Shown here: piece after piece, positions 1 to 6,276 of the stretch | How the letters are laid out: each line of letters begins with the position of its first letter | Numbering within the stretch: the first letter of the stretch is position 1 | Assembly: GCA_021817025.1 (NCBI GenBank) | Contig: JAKAWF010000124.1 | Span: forward strand, 1-8,781 | Direction of reading: 5' to 3' | DNA length: 8,781 nt | Source of the DNA: a bacterium | GTDB lineage: Bacteria > Chloroflexota > Dormibacteria > UBA8260 > Bog-877 | The notes under the pieces: generated by a model | Database searches by the model: none | Told to the model about the DNA's origin: nothing | Seen by the model: the letters and a program-made list of their open reading frames with translations, nothing else | Program-made: the position numbers and the translations under genes

Positions 1-538
1 TCTCCACTTGTCGCGTCAGCGAAATGATCGCGCCCTTGGTCGCCGCATATACAGCAAAGTGCGGAAAGCCCAACAATGCCTGAGTGGAAGTAATGTTGAC
101 GATACGTCCCCCTTGGCGGGATAGCATCTGCCGCAGGGCGGCCTTGGTTCCCCATAGAACTCCACCGAAGTTCACCGCCATTCCACGGTCGTATTCCGGC
201 CGCTCGATAGTGTGCGCCGACCCCACAATATTGAAGCCCGCATTGTTGACCCAGGAACGGAGCGGACCTATCTCGACCGCCATGGCGGCGGCGCGGTCAT
301 GGATGGCCGGGTCCGCGACATCTCCAGCCAGCGGCAGGAACCGGCCCGTACTGCGCATTGCCTGCTCCGCGGAGGCTAAGCCCCCCGATTCCAAATCGAC
401 ACCCACTACTTGCACACCCAAGCCCACCAGCATCTGAGCCACGGCCAAGCCGATACCACTGGCGGCACCTGTAACCACACAGCTACTACCCGCGGGTATG
501 CCAGGCAGACCCAACGGCCTCGGCTCAGGCTCAGCCAT
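1..538 (-). CDS. Short-chain dehydrogenase/reductase (SDR), C-terminus cut by window edge
   Basis: NAD(P)-dependent oxidoreductase of the classical SDR family, presumably cytoplasmic and acting on a hydroxyl or keto group of a small metabolite. The visible 179 residues carry the nucleotide motif TGAASGIG (about 23-30), an acidic residue at the end of strand beta-2 (VGVDLE, D48) that favours NAD over NADP, NNAG (98-101), N123, S151 and the catalytic YAATK pair Y164/K168. The remaining 70 or so C-terminal residues, which define the substrate pocket, lie beyond the left edge. The ATG at 538-536 sits inside the last codons of the upstream hydratase gene (8-base overlap), with GAGG nine bases before it (plus-strand cctc at 548-551), so translational coupling is likely. 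The first 17 residues precede the Rossmann core and are Pro/Gly rich. Substrate not assignable; pairing with the hydratase suggests consecutive steps. Confidence 0.93.
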   Translation of the reverse strand, partial: MAEPEPRPLGLPGIPAGSSCVVTGAASGIGLAVAQMLVGLGVQVVGVDLESGGLASAEQAMRSTGRFLPLAGDVADPAIHDRAAAMAVEIGPLRSWVNNAGFNIVGSAHTIERPEYDRGMAVNFGGVLWGTKAALRQMLSRQGGRIVNITSTQALLGFPHFAVYAATKGAIISLTRQVE

Positions 539-1475
539 GGATGCCAGCCTCAAGACTCATCTGGTTGGAACTCTCCATCTTCGCGCTGACCAGTCCAAAA
601 GCCTTGAAGTCAGCGCTTACGAAGTCACCTGGGGCCACAAAACAATGGCCAGTACATGTCCCAGTGCTCACGAGTTCGCCCGACCGTAGCGGGAGCTTAT
701 GTTCGGAGGCCCAGTTCGCCATCCAAGTCAGGGATGTCAACGGGTTGCCCATGGCTGCACTGCCCACTCCTGTTTTCACGATCTGCCCGTTGAGGCTCAG
801 CTCGATGGGCGCGGTCTCCAGTCCTCTGGTCTGCCAGTCGTCGATTGCGCGGCCGCAAACCAGCACCCCGCCACCCCCGTTGTCGAGACTTGGTCCGAAG
901 TAGCCACTGGCGCCGTACCAGTCACGGAAGACCATGTCTCCGATCTCCAACACAGGAAGCGCTGCGTCCACGGCCAGAGCCACCTCATCCTCGGAGTAGG
1001 GATGGGTTTGTTCCGGAAGATCGTTGGCCAGCCTAAAGGCGAACTCACACTCCACCTCCCGGTAGTTGATGAACAGGTCCACCGCCAAGGCCGCCGGACT
1101 GTCAAAGATCCGCGACTGGTAGAGTCGGCCCGGTGATGGCGTGGGCATACCCTCAATGGCCCTGATCTCTTCACTTGCGGCGCCTATCTTCCAGCCGGCC
1201 ACTGGCCAGCCCAAGCGGGCATCCAATCCCAGCATCACGGCGATGACCGACGACCAGTCCCGGGTTTGTAGGCGAGGCGGCAGCTCCACGGCATGCCGCC
1301 GTATCCGGCCATCCGCGATCAGGTTGATGACGTCGCCACGTTCTGTTTCAGAGAGGGGCGAGGTTCGGGCGCAGGGGAAGGCCCCTGCCGGGGGCGTCGG
1401 CCCATGGATCGGCCGACCGACAGCACCGACGGCTTGGTTTGGCGTCTGGGCCTCACGCCAGGTTTCAGCGCTCAC
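531..1475 (-). CDS. 2-keto-4-pentenoate hydratase-like protein (MhpD / fumarylacetoacetase superfamily)
   Basis: Divalent-metal enzyme of the MhpD branch of the FAH superfamily, whose members hydrate 2-hydroxydienoates, decarboxylate oxo-acids or cleave diketo acids. Counting from the GTG at 1475 (314 residues), the protein shows GWKIG (about 94-98), the metal-ligand pair in VECE (E142, E144), a third acid in LEIGD (E177), an NGxxVxxGxG segment (about 229-238), MGNPLTSLTWMAN and a C-terminal GELVSTGTCTG. These match family hallmarks. The frame stays open to 1601, but residues upstream of 1475 look like untranslated sequence, and family members are usually about 260 residues. GTG 1475 has GAGG seven bases upstream (plus-strand cctc at 1483-1486), so I prefer it; even so, about 40 N-terminal residues exceed the family norm. 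It lies 207 bases downstream of the iclR-type gene and overlaps the following SDR by 8 bases. Aromatic meta-cleavage chemistry is the textbook role; the sugar-acid neighbours make a diketo-acid substrate equally plausible. Confidence 0.85.
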   Translation of the reverse strand: MSAETWREAQTPNQAVGAVGRPIHGPTPPAGAFPCARTSPLSETERGDVINLIADGRIRRHAVELPPRLQTRDWSSVIAVMLGLDARLGWPVAGWKIGAASEEIRAIEGMPTPSPGRLYQSRIFDSPAALAVDLFINYREVECEFAFRLANDLPEQTHPYSEDEVALAVDAALPVLEIGDMVFRDWYGASGYFGPSLDNGGGGVLVCGRAIDDWQTRGLETAPIELSLNGQIVKTGVGSAAMGNPLTSLTWMANWASEHKLPLRSGELVSTGTCTGHCFVAPGDFVSADFKAFGLVSAKMESSNQMSLEAGIHG

Positions 1476-1639
1476 GGAAGGACCTCGGGAAAGCTGACAC
1501 GGGCCAATCGTGCCCGGCACCAATGACCAAACAACTGTTTCCGGAAGTGCGCTGGCCCGACGCAGGTGGGCTCGAGGGTCCAGTCCAAGTTGAGGTGACA
1601 CCCCTGGGTTGTGAACCCCAAGCTGGGCACAAACGCAGA

Positions 1640-1679
1640 CCCTGGAGGCCAGGGCCGAGCCGCGAGCCGCTAGCCCTGG
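1640..1679 (-). terminator. Possible terminator or attenuator hairpin after the iclR-type gene
   Basis: CCCTGG (1640-1645) and CCAGGG (1649-1654) form a perfect 6-bp stem with a 3-base loop, just downstream of the regulator stop at 1683. A second GCCCTGG (1673-1679) can compete for the same CCAGGGC arm (1649-1655), giving a 7-bp alternative stem. On the minus strand the first hairpin is followed only by TCTGCGTTTGTG, not a real U-tract, so efficiency as an intrinsic terminator is doubtful. Confidence 0.35.
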
Positions 1680-1682
1680 TGG

Positions 1683-2519
1683 TCATGGAGCCCCGGCCCG
1701 CCGGGCCGAGCCGACCAGCTGGCCCCGGGCTGGGGTCGCCCCCAAAGCGGCGGAGAGTGCGTCAGCAGCCCTGAGCACGTGGGGCCCCAGGTTCACGGCC
1801 TGCTCCAGGCTCATGAGAAAGCTTGGCGCCGACACGCTTACCGCCCCTACGACCGAATTATTGTGATCGCTGAAGGCCGCCCCGACGCAACGAATGAGTT
1901 CTTCGTTCTCCTCATCATCGATCGCGAAGCGCCGGACCTGCACCGCGGCTACTTCCTTGCGCAGCGCGGCGACATTGGTCAGCGTTCTGGGTGTCCGCGC
2001 CGTCAGCGGCAGCCGCTCCATGAGTTGTTCCCGGTCGGAGTCGGGCAGGGCGGCTAAGATGGCCTTGCCCATCGCCGTACTGTGCAACTGTAGCGGTAAA
2101 CCCACCTTCGACACTGATCGGTAGGGCCTGCTGCCGTCGAGCTTCTCCACATAGACGCCGGCGTCGCCCACCAACAGCGCGAGGTGGATGGTGTCACTGG
2201 TATGGCGTCGGAGGTCATCGAGCGCGGCGCTCGCGATCAGAGCGTAATCGCGGATGACATTGGCCATGCCCGCTAGGACGAAAACCTGGGGCCCGGGTCC
2301 ATAGTGGCCGTGGTCACGAGCCGTCACGTAGCCCCGCCGCACCAACCCACCAAGCACACGGTGAACACTCGACTTGGGAGCCCGCGCGCCGACGGTGATT
2401 TCGGCCAGAGTTCCATCGCTTCCCAGCTGCATCACCGTCTCCAACACATCGAGGACCCTGTCGAGGGCCCCCGAGACCGGGTTCTGGGCGATTGGGGAAT
2501 TCCGCTGGACGGAAGGCAT
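1683..2519 (-). CDS. IclR-family transcriptional regulator
   Basis: DNA-binding regulator with the two-domain IclR architecture. Counting from the ATG at 2519 (278 residues), an N-terminal winged helix-turn-helix covers about residues 16-70 (ALDRVLDVLE, then TLAEITVGARAPKSSVHRVL and the GYV wing). The C-terminal GAF-like effector domain includes the family hallmark LHSTAMGKAILAAL (about 145-158) and the segment with FAIDDEEN, the conserved cysteine of ELIRCVGAAF, and VVGAVSVSAP. Length is typical. A TTG two codons earlier (2525) is an alternative start. AGGAGA at 2535-2542 (minus sense) is too far from either start and lies between the -35 and -10 boxes, so the transcript may be almost leaderless. 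It is divergent from the KDG-kinase block, the usual arrangement for an IclR regulator of an adjacent catabolic operon responding to a pathway acid. Palindromes inside its own first codons and upstream of the kinase suggest it controls both directions. Confidence 0.95.
   Translation of the reverse strand: MPSVQRNSPIAQNPVSGALDRVLDVLETVMQLGSDGTLAEITVGARAPKSSVHRVLGGLVRRGYVTARDHGHYGPGPQVFVLAGMANVIRDYALIASAALDDLRRHTSDTIHLALLVGDAGVYVEKLDGSRPYRSVSKVGLPLQLHSTAMGKAILAALPDSDREQLMERLPLTARTPRTLTNVAALRKEVAAVQVRRFAIDDEENEELIRCVGAAFSDHNNSVVGAVSVSAPSFLMSLEQAVNLGPHVLRAADALSAALGATPARGQLVGSARRAGAP
2500..2514. promoter_or_regulatory. Candidate IclR operator O1 (TTCCG-N5-CGGAA)
   Basis: Perfect palindrome TTCCG CTGGA CGGAA. 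It lies in the first codons of the iclR-type gene, about 13-28 bases downstream of the transcription start predicted from the promoter at 2534-2563, a position suited to roadblock autorepression. Its arms and spacer length are identical to those of the site at 2643-2657. Size and geometry (about 15-bp palindrome) fit operators of IclR-family proteins; binding by this regulator is inferred. Confidence 0.55.
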
Positions 2520-2533
2520 GTTCAAGATACGCT

Positions 2534-2563
2534 ATTATTCTCCTAGCTGCGGGTCCATGTCAA
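2534..2563 (-). promoter_or_regulatory. Sigma70-type promoter for the iclR-type gene
   Basis: Read on the minus strand, a perfect -35 TTGACA (plus-strand 2558-2563) is followed after 18 bases by AATAAT (plus-strand 2534-2539), a 5/6 match to the -10 consensus. The stretch is clearly more A/T-rich than its surroundings. Expected transcription start is near 2527, only a few bases before the TTG (2525) or ATG (2519) start codon, which predicts a leaderless or nearly leaderless mRNA. Confidence 0.6.
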
Positions 2564-2642
2564 TAGGCCGTGAATCGCCCCAGCCCAGATCGATCACAAG
2601 GTGAACCCGAGCGCGGAATTAACCTCGCACGGAGGCCCAGCC

Positions 2643-2657
2643 TTCCGCGGCACGGAA
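2643..2657. promoter_or_regulatory. Candidate IclR operator O2 (TTCCG-N5-CGGAA)
   Basis: Perfect palindrome TTCCG CGGCA CGGAA, ending 25 bases upstream of the GTG start assigned to the kinase gene. That is where a repressor or activator of the plus-strand block would sit. Arms are identical to the site at 2500-2514; centres are 143 bases apart. I found no third copy with this spacing elsewhere in the window. Confidence 0.6.
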
Positions 2658-2682
2658 TGGTGGTTCTGGTTACTGGAGCACT

Positions 2683-3867
2683 GTGATAGCCTTGGACGCA
2701 CTCAGCTTTTTGGAGCAGCGGTACCCAGATGAATCCATCACACTTGTCTCCCAGACCGAGCAGCGACCGACCGACTGGATCAAGGGGGCTGCCGCCTTGG
2801 CACTGAAGCAGGCGCGAGATACAAGCCCAGCCGAAGCGGGCGTAGTTAGCTTTGGGGAGTTGCTCTTGCGATTGGCCGCTCCAGACCATGGTCGGCTCGA
2901 TCGGGCAACTCAATTGGACGTGCACTTCGGCGGCGCCGAGTCAAACGTCGCGGTTGCTCTCGCTCAGATGGGGCTGCGCTCCAGGTTTGTGAGCCGAGTC
3001 CCGGACAACGCCATCGCCAAGGCCGGCTTAGGGATGATGCATGGACTTCGGGTCGACATCTCACGCGTCATCTTTGGCGGGGATAGGTTGGGCATCTACT
3101 TCTTGGAGTCGGGAGTGTCACAGCGCCCGTCCCGAGTGATCTACGATCGCTCTGGCTCGAGTATGGCGGCGATCACGGCAGGCGAAGTCGACTGGGGGGA
3201 GGTATTGCATGGCCACCAGTGGCTCCACACGTCAGGGATCACGCCGGCTCTATCTCAGTCAGCGGCCACAGCCTGCGTGGAGGCGGTCAAGGCAGCCAAG
3301 CGCGCCAGCCTCACCGTATCAGTGGATCTCAACTATCGCAATCAGCTCTGGAGGTGGGCGAGCTCCCCCACCGAAACCATGTCAGCCCTGCTTGATCATG
3401 CCGACGTCGTCTTCACCAATGAAGAGGACCTCGACATGGTTTTTGGTATCAAGGTCCCGTCCCCGCTGACCGGCGGCCTGGCACTTGACCCTCGCCGGTA
3501 CTCGGGACCCTGCTCGGAACTCCAGAATCGCTTCCCTAGCTTGCGAGCGGTTGCGGTCACTGTGCGTGAGTCGGTCTCGGCCAGCGACAACTACTGGTCA
3601 GCGGCGCTTAGCACCAAGAGCGGATTCTACACTTCGCATCGATACCACATAATGCCAGTGTTGGACCGCGTCGGGGCTGGCGATGCCTTCGCGGCCGCGG
3701 CCATCCGCCAGATGATCTTGGGGACGGCTGACGACCAGGAGGTGGTGGAATTCGCCGCCGCGGCGGGCTGCCTCAAGCACTCCATCCGCGGCGACTGGAA
3801 CCTTGTCAGCCTTGATGAGATTGACCGGCTGTTACAGGGTGACGGGACTGGCCGGATTCTGCGTTAA
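2683..3867 (+). CDS. kdgK: PfkB-family sugar-acid kinase, 2-keto-3-deoxygluconate kinase type
   Basis: Predicted to phosphorylate 2-keto-3-deoxygluconate (KDG) with ATP to KDPG in the cytoplasm, the step before the aldolase encoded 22 bases downstream. Counting from GTG 2683 (394 residues), the PfkB fold begins at VVSFGELLLRL (about 54-64). It continues with HFGGAESNVAVALAQMG (81-97), HTSGITPAL (182-190), the KDG-kinase-type DLNYRNQLW (215-223), TNEEDLDMVFG (245-255) and PfkB signature 2 DRVGAGDAFAAA (328-339), which contains the catalytic base D334 and the GAGD anion hole. The first 52 or so residues are an extension not usual in KDG kinases, which are about 310-340 residues long. GTG 2683 has GGAG only four bases upstream. 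TTG 2797, with AAGGGGG eight bases upstream, would give a more standard protein. It heads a co-directional block and has the O2 palindrome just upstream. Other 2-keto-3-deoxy-acid substrates, such as the galacto epimer, are possible. Confidence 0.88.
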   Translation: MIALDALSFLEQRYPDESITLVSQTEQRPTDWIKGAAALALKQARDTSPAEAGVVSFGELLLRLAAPDHGRLDRATQLDVHFGGAESNVAVALAQMGLRSRFVSRVPDNAIAKAGLGMMHGLRVDISRVIFGGDRLGIYFLESGVSQRPSRVIYDRSGSSMAAITAGEVDWGEVLHGHQWLHTSGITPALSQSAATACVEAVKAAKRASLTVSVDLNYRNQLWRWASSPTETMSALLDHADVVFTNEEDLDMVFGIKVPSPLTGGLALDPRRYSGPCSELQNRFPSLRAVAVTVRESVSASDNYWSAALSTKSGFYTSHRYHIMPVLDRVGAGDAFAAAAIRQMILGTADDQEVVEFAAAAGCLKHSIRGDWNLVSLDEIDRLLQGDGTGRILR

Positions 3868-3889
3868 ACCGACTTCGGGGAGGACGTAT

Positions 3890-4585
3890 ATGGGACGATC
3901 GGGAGGTTTCACGGTCGAATCTGCGATTATCGAAGCTGGGTTGATCCCACTCTTCTATCAACCAGACCCAGCGATCGTGATTGACGCCGTTGCCGCCTGC
4001 GTGGCGGGCGGCGCTCGAGCGGTGGAGTTCACCGACCGCGGCCCTGGCGCCTACAGGGTCTTCGCGTCCGCCGTTGAGGCGCTGCGCCAACAGTCAACGC
4101 CCGCCATATTGGGTGTAGGCTCGATTGTGGACCCCGCCACAGCGGCGCTCTACATTGCCAACGGGGCCAGCTTCGTGGTCGGCCCCTACTTTCGACCGGA
4201 CGTCGCGGCCCTGTGCCTCAGACGCGGAGTCCCTTACATACCTGGCGCCGCCACCCCATGGGAGATCGGTCAGGCTGAGGAGCACGGCGCCACCATCGTC
4301 AAGGTTTTCCCGGCTCGGCTGCTGAAGCCTCAATTTATTAGTGACGTTCTTGGCCCATCGCCCCATTCCCGTCTGGTCCCCACTGGAGGTGTGCCGGCCA
4401 CGCGGGATGGGGTGTCCGCGTGGATCAAGGCAGGCGCGGCGGCCGTCGGCATCGGTAGTCAACTGGTGCCAAGTCACCCCACGCGTGCGTCTGATCTGAA
4501 TAGCCTTGCCAAGCGTGTCGCGGAGGCGCTTTTGTGGATCGCCGAAAGCCGCTCTGAAGTGGGCCAGACCCAGGCAGTTAGGTAG
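3890..4585 (+). CDS. eda: KDPG / KHG-type aldolase (Eda family)
   Basis: Class I aldolase predicted to cleave 2-keto-3-deoxy-6-phosphogluconate into pyruvate and glyceraldehyde-3-phosphate, completing the route begun by the kinase upstream. The 231-residue protein shows the catalytic glutamate in VEFTDRGPG (E46), a GVGSI turn (75-79), VVGPYFRPDVAALCLRRGVPYIPGAATPWEI (pyruvate-site segment, about 97-126), the Schiff-base lysine in IVKVFPA (K138), and the phosphate-binding PTGGVPAT and VGIGSQL. The VVGPxxxP and C.RRxxPYxPG version, rather than the E. coli-type VSPG version, places it in the bifunctional KDPG/4-hydroxy-2-oxoglutarate aldolase subgroup. ATG 3890 is chosen because GGAGG ends six bases before it (3879-3883). 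An in-frame ATG at 3803 would overlap the kinase by 65 bases and add 29 residues foreign to the family. About 30 C-terminal residues after SQLV are poorly conserved in appearance. Confidence 0.92.
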   Translation: MGRSGGFTVESAIIEAGLIPLFYQPDPAIVIDAVAACVAGGARAVEFTDRGPGAYRVFASAVEALRQQSTPAILGVGSIVDPATAALYIANGASFVVGPYFRPDVAALCLRRGVPYIPGAATPWEIGQAEEHGATIVKVFPARLLKPQFISDVLGPSPHSRLVPTGGVPATRDGVSAWIKAGAAAVGIGSQLVPSHPTRASDLNSLAKRVAEALLWIAESRSEVGQTQAVR

Positions 4586-4722
4586 TGACATGCTCCTGCG
4601 GCCACGCCTTGGCGGGATCGCCATGAACAGTCCCGCTGCGGTCCGATTTCACAGTGACGCCGATCGCCACCCGAGGTGGACTGCGTGCGCCGCTGGCGCA
4701 GATCGGGAGGTAGGCTGCTGAC
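4586..4722 (+). other. 137-base gap between the aldolase and FGGY kinase genes
   Basis: This is the longest gap in the plus-strand block. It holds a perfect hairpin TGCGCC-GCT-GGCGCA (4686-4700) ending five bases before the purine-rich GGGAGG (4705-4710) that precedes the FGGY kinase start. No clear promoter or T-run is seen, so the hairpin could modulate translation or processing rather than terminate. A 32-codon reading frame (4623-4721) is present but has no supporting signal. Confidence 0.5.
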
Positions 4723-6231
4723 GTGTGGCTGGGGATCGACCTGGGAACCTCGTCCGTCAAGGCTGTTCTCCTGGAGGGCGACGGCACAGTTCGAGCTCGG
4801 GTAAGAGTCGCTCTGCCCCCTGCTAGGGACGAGCGCGATGTCGGCGACTGGGTCACCGCCACCCTTGCCAGCCTCGGCTCACTGGGATCCCTCAAGCAAC
4901 GGGTAACGGGGGTGGGGTTGTCGGGACTGACGCCCACAGTTGTGTGCGTGGACGGATCCGGTGAGGCCGTGCGCCCGGCCCTGACCTGGAACGACCCCCG
5001 GGGTGAGGATGAGGCGCGGGAGCTGGAGGCCAAATTTGGATCCAGTGAAGGCCTGCTCGGATTCGATCTGCCCTGGTCGGCGAGCTACCCACCGGCCAAG
5101 CTGGCCTGGCTGGCTCGACACGAGCCAGCCGTGGTCGCCGCGACCCGCTCTGTTCTCCAAGTCAAGGACTACCTCGGCTTCAAACTGACCGGCAACTTCA
5201 TCTCCGACGCCTGGTCTAGCAAGGGCCTTTGCAACGTACTCACTGGAGTTCCGGCCAGGGAGGTTCTTGCGGCCTGTGGCTGGCGCAGTGACGTAGTCCC
5301 CGACATCCGACCAGCCTGGGAATCTCGAGGGATTGTCACCAGTGCAGCTGCTCGTTCTTTTGGCCTCCCTGAGCGAGTTCCCGTGGCAGTTGGCTGGAGC
5401 GACGCCCTTGCGGGTTTCTTGGCGCTTGGAGCATTTCGCCAGCCGAGCTCGGTGGTCATCCTTGGTACCTCCAACATCATTGGAGTATCGCTAGCCGAAC
5501 CCACCCCCCAGCGCCATCCCGGGCTTCTCGCAGTCCCAGCTCCCGTGGCGCCGCTCTACCTACTCTATGGACCAACCCAGAATGGGGGTTCGGCAGTGGC
5601 CTGGATCGGGAGCGTGCTAGGACTTGAGCCGACGGAGGTACTCGCCAAAAGCCTGGATGCGCGGGGAACAATTCCAGTCTTCGTGCCATACCTCACTGGC
5701 GAGCGAACGCCCATCTGGAACCCTGATGTCAGGGCTGCCTTCGCCAATGTGGGCGAAGATTCAGGGCCGGCCGAATTTTGTGCAGCCGTGGTGCGCGGCC
5801 TAGCCGCCAGCGCCCGTCACGTCCTGGACGCCACCAACGCAGCGCTTGGCCACTCGGTTGGCAGCTTCGTGGCACTGGGTGGATATGGATCCGGCCACCA
5901 GGCCTGGCAGCGCGCCTTCTTGGAACACCTTGACCGTCCGATTACCACCGTCGACGACGACGTCTCAGTCGTAGGCGCCGCCATGCTGGCGGCCGCCGCA
6001 GCCGGATCCCCAATTGATGAGCTCCCCCAGGTGGCAGCCACTGGACCCCTGTACCCGACCCTAGGACAAGATGGCGGTGACTGGCACCGCAGCTACCTGC
6101 GACTCAGCCGGCTGACCATCGATGAGGCTCGCTCGACGCGGCGACAAGGGCTCTCACGTGGCAATGAGGACTCGCCCAACCTACATGGTCCTTCCGGCGA
6201 GCCCGCTCGCACCACCCAGGATCTTACCTAA
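4723..6231 (+). CDS. FGGY-family carbohydrate kinase (xylulokinase-like), substrate unassigned
   Basis: ATP-dependent sugar kinase of the FGGY/actin-like ATPase fold, presumably phosphorylating a ketose, polyol or sugar acid in the cytoplasm. In its 502 residues are the N-terminal phosphate-1 motif LGIDLGTSSVKAV (3-15), the TWNDPR segment (88-93), KDYLGFKLTG (148-157), the catalytic-base region VGWSDALAG (D227), the phosphate-2 motif ILGTSNIIG (247-254), PYLTGERTPIWNPDVRAAF (322-340) and the adenosine-binding GGYGSGHQAW (386-395). Length is normal for xylulokinases. The last 40 or so residues (after RLSRL) are hydrophilic and look nonconserved. The GTG start at 4723 places the phosphate loop at the correct distance from the N-terminus; GGAGG ends 12 bases before it, a long spacing. 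The expected xylulokinase GQMHG motif reads GLSGLTP, and the usual DN pair around the base is SD, so annotation as xylulokinase would be over-precise. Glycerol-, gluconate- or erythritol-type substrates are alternatives. Confidence 0.9.
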   Translation: MWLGIDLGTSSVKAVLLEGDGTVRARVRVALPPARDERDVGDWVTATLASLGSLGSLKQRVTGVGLSGLTPTVVCVDGSGEAVRPALTWNDPRGEDEARELEAKFGSSEGLLGFDLPWSASYPPAKLAWLARHEPAVVAATRSVLQVKDYLGFKLTGNFISDAWSSKGLCNVLTGVPAREVLAACGWRSDVVPDIRPAWESRGIVTSAAARSFGLPERVPVAVGWSDALAGFLALGAFRQPSSVVILGTSNIIGVSLAEPTPQRHPGLLAVPAPVAPLYLLYGPTQNGGSAVAWIGSVLGLEPTEVLAKSLDARGTIPVFVPYLTGERTPIWNPDVRAAFANVGEDSGPAEFCAAVVRGLAASARHVLDATNAALGHSVGSFVALGGYGSGHQAWQRAFLEHLDRPITTVDDDVSVVGAAMLAAAAAGSPIDELPQVAATGPLYPTLGQDGGDWHRSYLRLSRLTIDEARSTRRQGLSRGNEDSPNLHGPSGEPARTTQDLT

Positions 6232-6239
6232 AGCTGCCT

Positions 6240-6270
6240 TATAACATAACCACGTCTTGAAGATAGGAGA
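6240..6270 (+). promoter_or_regulatory. AT-rich leader with strong ribosome-binding site before the zinc dehydrogenase
   Basis: The 45-base gap before the dehydrogenase is A/T-rich relative to the rest of the window. It contains TATAAC (6240-6245), a plausible -10 box without a recognisable -35, and AGGAGA (6265-6270) six bases before the ATG at 6277. The ribosome-binding site is convincing; an internal promoter is only possible. Confidence 0.4.
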
Positions 6271-6276
6271 ATCTAG

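Larger units (their letters stand above)
2526..2682. other. Divergent intergenic control region
   Basis: This stretch separates the iclR-type gene from the divergent kinase gene. It holds the minus-strand promoter (2534-2563) and the palindrome at 2643-2657. No convincing plus-strand -35/-10 pair is visible for the kinase block; the nearest purine-rich element is GGAG at 2675-2678, four bases before the GTG at 2683. A partial half-site, CGGAA at 2614-2618, has only a poor left partner. Confidence 0.6.

Noticed and set aside
1539..1546. TTCCGGAA palindrome upstream of the hydratase, and another at 1011-1018 inside it, as further regulator sites
   Set aside because: The half-sites abut with no 5-base spacer, so the geometry differs from the two matched sites; short 8-base palindromes are common by chance in GC-rich DNA.
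2604..2618. A third operator built on CGGAA at 2614-2618
   Set aside because: The left arm reads AACCC instead of TTCCG, with only two of five matching bases.
3803..3889. Upstream in-frame ATG as the aldolase start
   Set aside because: It would overlap the kinase by 65 bases and add 29 non-family residues; ATG 3890 has a strong GGAGG at correct spacing.
4094..4624. Long antisense reading frames, such as this one opposite the aldolase and 6432-6905 opposite the zinc dehydrogenase
   Set aside because: They are GC-rich shadows of well-supported genes, with Arg/Pro/Ser-rich products and no recognisable motifs.
4623..4721. A 32-codon reading frame before the FGGY kinase as a leader peptide
   Set aside because: No ribosome-binding site, low-complexity random-looking product, and no run of regulatory codons.
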